Positions 14,270-20,274 of a DNA stretch of 20,274 bases are shown here, in pieces. Under the pieces are notes generated by a model. That model had not been told where the DNA came from and did no database searches. It worked only from the letters and a program-made list of their open reading frames with translations. Made by a program: the position numbers and the translations under genes. The number at the start of each line of letters is the position of its first letter. Within the stretch, counting starts at the first letter, position 1. Source of the DNA: CAZJAD01 sp964543855 (GTDB lineage: Bacteria > Electryoneota > RPQS01 > DYHQ01); the NCBI GenBank assembly GCA_964543855.1, contig CAZJAD010000038.1:1-20274 (forward strand). The letters run 5' to 3'.

Positions 14270-14725
14270 TTAAGATCCCGAGAGCTCCAGCAAAGCCGCC
14301 GGTAGCTCCTTCACAAAGGCCTTGATTTCATCACGGACGCGCCGGAAGCGGGAGAGAATCTCGTCTGTCATATCATCGTCCTGAGAGAGCATTATCGGAT
14401 CATCAAACTCGACATGGATCACCTTCGTCTTGCCGGGGAAGATGGGGCAACGGTCGTGTGCGTACGAGCAGAGAGTGATAACACAGTCGAAATCCATGTG
14501 TTGGAGACTGTCCACATGTTTCGACTCCTGGTCCGAGATATCGATGCCGATCTCCTCCATGACTTCCACCGCATAGGAATTCAGGCCGCAGGGTGCGATT
14601 CCCGCCGAGTGGGCATCGATTTCATCGGGCTTGAGGTGTCGCGCCCAGGCTTCTGCGATCTGACTGCGAATCGAGTTTCCCGTGCATAGGAACAGAATTT
14701 TCACTTTTGACTCATGCGTTGACAT
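14270..14725 (-). CDS. arsC: Thioredoxin-coupled arsenate reductase, LMW phosphatase fold
   Basis: 151 aa, ATG 14725. The P-loop CTGNSIR gives C14-x5-R20, and the two redox cysteines C86 and C93 sit in ITLCSYAHDRCP, as in the pI258-type ArsC that reduces arsenate to arsenite with thioredoxin. The FDDP motif after the redox cysteines is also family-typical. A plain LMW tyrosine phosphatase would lack the C86/C93 pair, so arsenate reductase is favoured. No arsR, acr3 or arsB is present nearby; instead a radical SAM gene follows 72 nt downstream. A promoter maps immediately upstream and would give almost no leader. Confidence 0.9.
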   Translation of the reverse strand: MSTHESKVKILFLCTGNSIRSQIAEAWARHLKPDEIDAHSAGIAPCGLNSYAVEVMEEIGIDISDQESKHVDSLQHMDFDCVITLCSYAHDRCPIFPGKTKVIHVEFDDPIMLSQDDDMTDEILSRFRRVRDEIKAFVKELPAALLELSGS

Positions 14726-14733
14726 GGCATTCC

Positions 14734-14762
14734 AAAATACAAAAATGCCCCCACAAAGGCAA
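14734..14762 (-). promoter_or_regulatory. Sigma70 promoter of arsC (near-leaderless)
   Basis: On the minus strand, TTGCCT (14757-14762), a 17-bp spacer and TATTTT (14734-14739). Only 8 nt separate the -10 box from the ATG at 14725, so the mRNA would be leaderless or nearly so. The two boxes are identical to those at 19178-19206. Confidence 0.55.
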
Positions 14763-14859
14763 GCGTCTTCATGGAGGCCTCGAGTCCTGACGTGTGGCTC
14801 GGTGCGCTACAGCTCTATTCAAATCGGCGAATCATCGGCGCTGACGCGTGTGCCTTCGT

Positions 14860-17800
14860 CTATGACTTCCCTCCGTTTTCATCCAGCACTTTCCGGACGG
14901 CTCTGCCAAGCTCATGTGTGATGATTGGTTTCATGATGTACTCGCGGATGCCGATGTGCTTGGCTCTCTCGGGTGTAACCGCTTCACTGAAACCGCTGAC
15001 AAGGATTATTGGAATGTTAGGGCGGATACGCATCAGTTCTTTTGCCAACTCCACACCCGTCATGTTGGGCATTGTCTGATCCGTAATCACGAGGTCGTAC
15101 TTGTCTGGCTTGGCACGAAACGCTTCCAGCGCCTCGGCACTGCTAGTCCGTGTCGCCACGGTGTAGCCCAGACGTTCCAGCATCTGTTGTCCGATGCGTG
15201 CGAGCTGGTCTTCATCGTCAACGAAAAGAATGCACTCGGTGCCCCTCGGCACGGGTTCGACCTCCGAGGGTTCCGCCGGCGCGTGGCTCTCTACGCGGGG
15301 CAGATAGACTCGAAAGATCGATCCTCTCTCCCGCTCGCTGTATACGGTGACGGCCCCACCGTAACTCGTCACAATTCCGTGAACGGTCGCCAAACCCATA
15401 CCAGTGCCTTCACCCGGGGCTTTGGTTGTGAAGAATGGATCGAAGATGCGCTCCACGGTCGCTCGATCCATGCCGCAACCGGTGTCGCTGACGGTGAGTC
15501 GAACATAAGCTCCTTCATCCAGGTTGGGCTGTGTCCGCGCAAACTCGGCATCCACTTCAACAGCGTCCAGAGTCACTCCGAGGACCCCGCCCTTGTCGCG
15601 CATAGCGTGGTAGGCATTGCTGCAGAGGTTCATCAGCACCTGGTGTATCTGAGTGGGGTCGGCGAGGATGGTCCCGCAGTCCACATCGATGTTCGGGTGG
15701 ATATCGATCGTCGTGGGCAGCGATGCCCGGAGCAATTTGAGTGTCTCTTTGATGATCGGATGAATCTCAATAGGCTTCCGCTCCTGTTCCACTTGACGGC
15801 TGAACGCGAGAATCTGCAACACGAGATCCTTGGCACGCCTCCCTGCCTTGAGAACCTCATCCAGATTCGCCCGAGCTGGACCTTCGTCAGGTATCTGGTA
15901 CCTTGCCATATCGGTGTAACCGAGCATGGCCATGAGGATATTATTGAAGTCGTGGGCGATGCCTCCGGCCAGTGTGCCAATGGCCTCCATCTTCTGCGCC
16001 TGTCGCAGTTGAGTCTCCAGTTTCTTCCTATCTGTGATGTCGCGCAGGATACCCTGTGTCGCCCGTCCTCCTCGATAGCGGATCCGGGATACCGACGCCT
16101 CTAACTCGATCTCTTTGCCGTCCTTTCTCAGGGCGGTAAATTCGTATCGAGCAGGTGGCTCCTCGCCGCGGTCGGCCATCCGAGACCGCTCCTCGACCAA
16201 GGGCCGACTGTGTGGTGCCACCATCTGCATGAAGTTGAAATCCGGTGCTCGCACTTCTTCGGGCGTGACTTGAAACAGCTCCGAGAACCTTCGATTGATG
16301 ATTTGGAATTTCTTGTTGGCAAGCAGGTAGATGGCATCATTCGAATTCTCGATCAGTGAACGATATTGAGCCTCGGACTCTCGAAGTGCCTCCTCCGCCT
16401 GTTTGCGTTGGATGGCGATGGCAATCTGCCCGGAAGCAAACTGCAGGACTTCCAAATCTCTTTCATTATACGCGGCAGCGTCCGTGTAGCTTTGAAGAAC
16501 GACTGCGCCGATAACTTCTTTTCCGGTTCTCAGAGGAACCCCAAGCCAAACCTTCGAGGGCGTTCCAACGGTCTCCGCTTCTCCAGCTTCCGCGAGTTCA
16601 TTCACGACTTCTTCAGTAGCGAGGAGCGGCTCATCTCTCTCTATTACATAGGAGGTCAGTGATTTTCCCGCCGGAAACGAGGTGAAACTGTCCTTTTCAT
16701 CCGTGAAATACGGCAAGGCAATCATGTCGTTTTCTTTGTCATAAAGCGCAATGTAAAAATTCGTCGTGTCGACAATCGTGCCGAGTTCCTTATCGATCAT
16801 CTTGAACAGATCATCCAAATCGTCGGCCGTATTTACGGCTGCAGCGATGTTATTCAATACCGACTGGCTCCGCTCCGCGCGCCGCCGATCAGTGATATCG
16901 CGAAAGCTCCAGACCCTGCCAGCACTTTCACCTGCGATTCGTTGTGGCATCGAGTAGCGTTCGAAGACCCGCCCATCTTTGAAATCCAGAATGTCGTAGC
17001 TCTCGGCCTCCGACTGGGAGTACAGATCCTTCACTTTGGTCAGAAATGTCTCGGGATCTGTCAACTGATCCAAGACGAACGCGAGGAGCTGTTTGTCATC
17101 CCGTGATGACATAAGAGAGTCTGGGATGCGCCACATCTCTGCGAACTTCCGATTGTAGCTGCTCACCTTTCCTTCCGCATCAACGACGAGAATGCCATCG
17201 GTGGTGGACTCGAGTGTTGAGCGAAGGAGAGAGAGCGAATTCTCAAGTTCCTTGTCTGCGCGCTTGTGTTCAGTGATATCCTTGTCCGCTCCGCGATATC
17301 CTGCAAAATTGCCATGAGCGTCGAAGATAGGGATTCCATTCGTCAGGAGACAGACCTCGTGGCCGTCTTTGTGCAGATTCCAATTCTCGAGATCGACGAT
17401 GGCTGCTCTGCACGTCGCGATCTCTTCGAACTGCCGACGGACTCTTTCCTTTTCCTCAGGTCGCATCAGGTCGAACGGGGTCTTGCCGATGATCTCTTCA
17501 GGCGTGTATCCCAAGACAGTCTCGATCTTCTCCGAGCAGAATGTGTAGACCCCTTGAGTGTTCACTTCCCAAAACCAATCCGAAGTGCTCAGAGCAATAT
17601 CCCGGACACGTGCCTGGGATTCTCTCAGCTCATGCTCGGCCTGCTTGTGGTAAGTGATATCAATGGCGGTCACTGCCAGAAACGGAGAGTTGTCTCCTTC
17701 ATCCCTGACAACTATCCCCGTCACAAGAGTGGGAAGCCGGGAGCCGTCTTTCCTCGTAAACCACAGTTCCTCTGCCGCGATGCTCTCGCCGTCCAGAACC

Positions 17801-18516
17801 TGTCGATACAGTCTCTCGACATCGCTTGCCTGCTGGTCAGAGAGGAGCGTCCACAAGCTTTCGTCCATGAGTTCCTCGGGAGCATAACCCAGCATGCGTG
17901 CGAAGGACTGGTTGACATACATTGCATTGCCGTCAAGATCGGCGAGGGCGCAGCCGTAAGGGGCTCGGTCAAAAATCGTCTTGAATTTCCGGAATTCTTC
18001 GAGCATCTGCTCGCGCTCCGTAATGTCAATCACAGCCGCCAGAGCTCCGGCGTAGTTGCCGTCAGCATCCGTAATCGGTGTTGTCTTCATCCGCGCATAG
18101 ATTCGGGAGCCGTCCTTCCGAAGAAACTCGAAATCTTGCCGGTCTCTCTTCCCTTGTTTTCTGCACAGAAGATTGTCCCTGCAAATCTCCAGACCATCAT
18201 CATCCATGAATGCAAAAAGATGTTTGCCGAGCATTTCGTCCACGCTGTAGCCCAGCATCTGGGCCATGCGCGGATTGACAAAGGTGGTGCGAGCGTCCTT
18301 GTCAACCGCCCAAATGCCTTCGTTGAGAGTCTCGACCAGTTGACGGTATTTCTTCTCGCTGGCTCGCAGCTCCTCCTCTGCCCGCTGTCGCTCGGTCTCG
18401 GATGTCTGAAGTTCTGACAGTCTTCGGTGCAGAGCCTCCAGTTCCTCGATGAGCCGGGCTTCCGTGTTCTCGGACTCGCTTGCGACAGCCCGCATGGGGA
18501 TATCACCTTGTTCCAT
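14860..18516 (-). CDS. Soluble multi-PAS/GAF hybrid histidine kinase
   Basis: 1218 aa. Order: coiled coil (about 15-52), PAS 53-168, PAS 173-290, PAS 296-416, PAS 425-545, GAF 550-705, PAS 712-830, HisKA about 840-905 with the phospho-accepting H855 in GGIAHDFNN, an ATPase domain about 945-1065 (N-box NLCSNAYHAM, DTGCGM, GTGMGLATV), and a receiver about 1095-1212 with D1100-D1101, phospho-acceptor D1146 and K1196. No membrane helix or signal peptide is seen, so it senses cytoplasmic or membrane-permeable signals such as redox state, gases or small ligands. Start at ATG 18516; ATG 18495 has a better AAGGTG site and is a fair alternative. It follows flgB by 52 nt on the same strand and may be co-transcribed with it. 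Its output partner is not in the window. Confidence 0.94.
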   Translation of the reverse strand: MEQGDIPMRAVASESENTEARLIEELEALHRRLSELQTSETERQRAEEELRASEKKYRQLVETLNEGIWAVDKDARTTFVNPRMAQMLGYSVDEMLGKHLFAFMDDDGLEICRDNLLCRKQGKRDRQDFEFLRKDGSRIYARMKTTPITDADGNYAGALAAVIDITEREQMLEEFRKFKTIFDRAPYGCALADLDGNAMYVNQSFARMLGYAPEELMDESLWTLLSDQQASDVERLYRQVLDGESIAAEELWFTRKDGSRLPTLVTGIVVRDEGDNSPFLAVTAIDITYHKQAEHELRESQARVRDIALSTSDWFWEVNTQGVYTFCSEKIETVLGYTPEEIIGKTPFDLMRPEEKERVRRQFEEIATCRAAIVDLENWNLHKDGHEVCLLTNGIPIFDAHGNFAGYRGADKDITEHKRADKELENSLSLLRSTLESTTDGILVVDAEGKVSSYNRKFAEMWRIPDSLMSSRDDKQLLAFVLDQLTDPETFLTKVKDLYSQSEAESYDILDFKDGRVFERYSMPQRIAGESAGRVWSFRDITDRRRAERSQSVLNNIAAAVNTADDLDDLFKMIDKELGTIVDTTNFYIALYDKENDMIALPYFTDEKDSFTSFPAGKSLTSYVIERDEPLLATEEVVNELAEAGEAETVGTPSKVWLGVPLRTGKEVIGAVVLQSYTDAAAYNERDLEVLQFASGQIAIAIQRKQAEEALRESEAQYRSLIENSNDAIYLLANKKFQIINRRFSELFQVTPEEVRAPDFNFMQMVAPHSRPLVEERSRMADRGEEPPARYEFTALRKDGKEIELEASVSRIRYRGGRATQGILRDITDRKKLETQLRQAQKMEAIGTLAGGIAHDFNNILMAMLGYTDMARYQIPDEGPARANLDEVLKAGRRAKDLVLQILAFSRQVEQERKPIEIHPIIKETLKLLRASLPTTIDIHPNIDVDCGTILADPTQIHQVLMNLCSNAYHAMRDKGGVLGVTLDAVEVDAEFARTQPNLDEGAYVRLTVSDTGCGMDRATVERIFDPFFTTKAPGEGTGMGLATVHGIVTSYGGAVTVYSERERGSIFRVYLPRVESHAPAEPSEVEPVPRGTECILFVDDEDQLARIGQQMLERLGYTVATRTSSAEALEAFRAKPDKYDLVITDQTMPNMTGVELAKELMRIRPNIPIILVSGFSEAVTPERAKHIGIREYIMKPIITHELGRAVRKVLDENGGKS

Positions 18517-18568
18517 AGAGGTGTTTCCAGTAAGGTTTGATTCTGGTCGTATCAGGTCTCAGTTTCGT

Positions 18569-19003
18569 CTACAGTCCGGAACCGCGGATAGCCCCTTTGA
18601 TTACCTCGTATCTTCGCTTCAGAAGTTCCACGGCGGTGATGTAGCGCAACTGTGTCTCGGCCATCTCGGCCATTTCCTTGTCGATGTCGACTCCACTAAT
18701 GCCACTGCCGTCCGGATCAATGGGCTCGCGGCGAATCTGTACCCGCATGTTCTCAAGTTCGGAACTCGAAGATGGAAGATGACGCGGGTGGGTGCGCACG
18801 ATGTTCTGTTCGTTGGTGCGCAGCGCCTCGCGCAGCTTCGACTCGAAGTCTACGACGATCCGCTTGTAGCCCGGGGTCTCGGCGTTCGCAACATTTTGCG
18901 CATGGGCACGCTGGCGCGCTGCCCACGCATCCAGCCCTTTCTTCAGGGCGAGCGTGCCCTGTGCTGAGTTTATGAGGCCGCTCTGGATCAGATTGTCTGC
19001 CAT
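18569..19003 (-). CDS. flgB: Flagellar basal-body rod protein FlgB
   Basis: 144 aa, ATG 19003 with GGGAGA about 6 nt upstream. FlgB forms the proximal rod of the flagellar basal body in the periplasm. The N-terminal rod signature is clear: LKKGLDAWAARQRAHAQNVANAETPGYKR, followed by VDFESKLREAL. The C-terminal helix EMAEMAETQLRYITAVELLKRRYEVIKGAIRG is the conserved coiled-coil end. Length is normal. Unusually, the next gene is not flgC but a histidine kinase. A near-consensus sigma54 promoter lies just upstream, consistent with sigma54 control of flagellar genes. Confidence 0.95.
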   Translation of the reverse strand: MADNLIQSGLINSAQGTLALKKGLDAWAARQRAHAQNVANAETPGYKRIVVDFESKLREALRTNEQNIVRTHPRHLPSSSSELENMRVQIRREPIDPDGSGISGVDIDKEMAEMAETQLRYITAVELLKRRYEVIKGAIRGSGL

Positions 19004-19036
19004 CGTATTCTCCCGGTCTTATCCGTGGACAATGAC

Positions 19037-19052
19037 AGCAAAACTTGTGCCT
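19037..19052 (-). promoter_or_regulatory. Sigma54 (RpoN) promoter of flgB
   Basis: On the minus strand AGGCAC-N5-TTGCT, with the invariant GG and GC exactly 10 nt apart (GG-N10-GC). The predicted start near 19027 leaves a leader of about 24 nt carrying GGGAGA before the flgB ATG. I found no enhancer-binding-protein gene in the window. Confidence 0.7.
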
Positions 19053-19177
19053 CCGTTCCACCAAGCTATGTCAGATTACCACCCAGCCGCTTGCACCGGC
19101 AGGCCTTACATTCAGGGCAATCCGGTCTGAGCGGAGAGATCGGGATGTTTCATCCGCGGTGGGAACGCGGGAAAAGG

Positions 19178-19206
19178 TTGCCTTTGTGGCCGTGATTTCG
19201 TATTTT
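19178..19206 (+). promoter_or_regulatory. Putative sigma70 promoter for the SprT-like gene
   Basis: TTGCCT (19178-19183), a 17-bp spacer and TATTTT (19201-19206). The leader to ATG 19319 would be about 105 nt. Confidence 0.5.
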
Positions 19207-19217
19207 TCCATGGGTCG

Positions 19218-19237
19218 ATCCTACCTATCGTTAGGAT
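19218..19237 (+). promoter_or_regulatory. Operator-like inverted repeat at the transcription start
   Basis: ATCCTA (19218-19223) and TAGGAT (19232-19237) are exact reverse complements 8 nt apart, with a second internal pair CTATC/GATAG. It lies 12-30 nt downstream of the -10 box, a usual place for a repressor site. Confidence 0.4.
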
Positions 19238-19318
19238 AGTTTTCCAAGTCACCTGACTTAGCATGTCGCCGCAGCAATTATATGGCAGATGCTTTAGAAT
19301 CCGGTTCGAGATTGGACC

Positions 19319-19849
19319 ATGATGCACCGCTCCATAGACCAGCTTGAGCTTTTCACTGAATCACCCGACGCGGCTGTGCCGGAAGATCGAGCGCGACGAC
19401 GCGGCTCAAGGGATGGGCCGCAGGGGCAGGTCTACGACCTCGAGGTCTTCTTCCGTATCCTGAACGAGCGGTATCTGTGGAACAAGCTTGCTCGCCCCGT
19501 GCTGCGATGGTCGCGAAATCGCTGGCGGGTCGTCCTCGGCGTTTGCGATTTCGAGAAGCGGGTTATCACGATCAACCGGGCGCTGGATGACGCGCGAATC
19601 CCCGATACTGTCATCGCCAGCACGCTTTTTCATGAAATGCTGCACCTCCACTTCGGAATTACCGAGGGAACGGACGGGCGTCAGCGCGTGCATCCTCCCG
19701 AATTCAAACGCGCCGAAAAGGGATTGCCGGGCTACCACGAAGCGGAGGTCTGGCTGGACAAGCGGTTTCCTCTGCGCGGCCGCCCCGCAAAAAAGCCGCG
19801 GGCTGACGCTCGTCAATTCCTCTCCTTGCATGATCCCCCGTCACCGTAA
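19319..19849 (+). CDS. SprT-like zinc metalloprotease-domain protein
   Basis: 176 aa, start at the double ATG 19319/19322. After a variable N-terminus of about 38 residues comes a compact SprT-like core: a helix DLEVFFRILNERYLW, strands WRVVLGVCD and RVITINRAL, then H105-E106-ML-H109 and a third-ligand candidate H125 in VHPPEF, matching the HExxH ... HxxxF layout of SprT/Spartan domains. A basic, proline-rich tail follows. SprT-domain proteins of this size are common in bacteria and poorly characterised; eukaryotic Spartan cleaves DNA-protein crosslinks. A YgjP-type M48-like fold is an alternative. No signal peptide, so cytoplasmic. Confidence 0.78.
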   Translation: MMHRSIDQLELFTESPDAAVPEDRARRRGSRDGPQGQVYDLEVFFRILNERYLWNKLARPVLRWSRNRWRVVLGVCDFEKRVITINRALDDARIPDTVIASTLFHEMLHLHFGITEGTDGRQRVHPPEFKRAEKGLPGYHEAEVWLDKRFPLRGRPAKKPRADARQFLSLHDPPSP

Positions 19850-19886
19850 GCCCATTGCCTGATTCTCATTTCAGAGGCATTGGATC

Positions 19887-20274
19887 ATGTCCCACACAGG
19901 TATCGCAACTTTTGCTCTACTTCTCGCGCTCCAGTCTCTAACAAGTGCCGGTGAGAACGAATGGACCTATGTCGGGCTCTATCCGGAAAGGATGACCGAT
20001 ATTGTCGTCCATCCGAATGACCCCAATACCCTCTTTGCGTCAGCATACGATGTCTTTTATGACACGACGCGAGAGGGAGGGATTTTCAAGACGACTGACC
20101 ATGGCCTGACTTGGGACACCGTGGGTTTTCGACATTACCGTGTGAATGACCTTGCCTTTGATCCGCAGCATCCTGAAACGTTATGGGCCGCTTGCGACGT
20201 ATCGGGTGTTTTTCGCTCCACAGACGGTGGGGAGGCTTGGGAGAACCGGAGTGAAGGTTTGTATCTTGGCGGTG
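19887..20274 (+). CDS. Secreted BNR/Asp-box beta-propeller protein (partial, 3' end off window)
   Basis: 129 codons are visible and the frame is still open at the right edge. Start ATG 19887, with AGAGG (19873-19877) 9 nt upstream. A signal peptide covers about residues 1-22. Two Asp-box motifs follow: TTDHGLTW (residues 69-76) and STDGGEAW, each after a GG(I/V)F(K/R) strand, and 'DIVVHPNDPNTLFA' / 'DLAFDPQHPETLWA' repeat units. This is the sortilin/VPS10-like or exo-alpha-sialidase-like propeller pattern, common in secreted proteins of FCB bacteria that often end in a type IX sorting domain. That end is outside the window. Probably exported and surface-associated or extracellular. Confidence 0.85.
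   Translation, partial: MSHTGIATFALLLALQSLTSAGENEWTYVGLYPERMTDIVVHPNDPNTLFASAYDVFYDTTREGGIFKTTDHGLTWDTVGFRHYRVNDLAFDPQHPETLWAACDVSGVFRSTDGGEAWENRSEGLYLGG

Larger units (their letters stand above)
19004..19318. other. Divergent intergenic region between flgB and the SprT-like gene
   Basis: 315 bp without a gene. It holds the sigma54 promoter reading left (19037-19052), a sigma70-like promoter reading right (19178-19206) and an operator-like inverted repeat just after it (19218-19237). I see nothing else in the remaining sequence. Confidence 0.7.

Noticed and set aside
12712..14725. Arsenosugar pathway (ArsM + ArsS) next to arsC
   Set aside because: The methyltransferase is short and lacks ArsM cysteines, and the radical SAM does not show the ArsS-type layout. 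Only the gene types agree.
14914..16104. Plus-strand 396-codon open frame inside the histidine kinase gene (and a 383-codon one at 17266-18417)
   Set aside because: Both are antisense shadows of the kinase gene, which has full domain order and catalytic residues; the shadow peptides show no motifs.

Overview
The window comes from a diderm, flagellated bacterium of fairly high GC. The PorV/PorQ-type outer-membrane protein, an Asp-variant YbeY, a small protein resembling the Bacteroidota family DUF6913 and a BNR-repeat secreted protein together suggest the FCB superphylum or one of its candidate relatives (Zixibacteria/KSB1/Latescibacteria-like). That placement is inference; no taxonomic search was possible.

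Layout. 1-900: the 3' end of a 23S rRNA gene, an unusually long (about 385 bp) 23S-5S spacer full of short perfect palindromes, the 5S gene and a strong terminator. 968-2356: an A/T-richer, AGA/AGG-using gene for a protein with a C-terminal Apea-type HEPN domain (R-x4-H), which looks transferred and may be a defence ribonuclease. 2446-2919: a four-TM protein. 2944-3141: a consensus sigma70 promoter, a structured leader and an intrinsic terminator that stops just before the ribosome binding site of the next gene, so it is an attenuated leader or a small RNA. 3158-5922: ybeZ (phoH)-ybeY-ybeX (RNA maturation/ribosome quality control plus a CNNM/CorC protein), linked by GTGA overlaps and followed by a DUF6913-like gene. 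6657-9642: mazG, hflX and a membrane-anchored HExxH metallopeptidase, all overlapping. 9711-10640: a PorV/PorQ family protein with its own promoter, followed by a decaying 45-bp-period palindromic repeat related in pattern to the spacer palindromes. 10880-12606: an ECF sigma factor, a membrane-anchored putative anti-sigma and a Spy/CpxP-like periplasmic protein, closed by a 14-bp-stem terminator.

The terminator separates this from a minus-strand block. Read 5' to 3' on the minus strand it contains flgB with a near-consensus sigma54 promoter, a 1218-aa soluble multi-PAS hybrid histidine kinase, then an independently promoted arsC - radical SAM - methyltransferase cassette. At the right end, facing the other way, are a SprT-like metalloprotease-domain gene and the start of a secreted BNR/Asp-box beta-propeller protein cut by the window edge.

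Most interesting for novelty: the HEPN gene beside the rRNA operon, the unassigned structured leader and CTG start of ybeZ, the arsC-radical SAM-methyltransferase cassette, the orphan sigma54-driven flgB with its kinase, and the palindrome family shared by the 23S-5S spacer and the porV 3' end.
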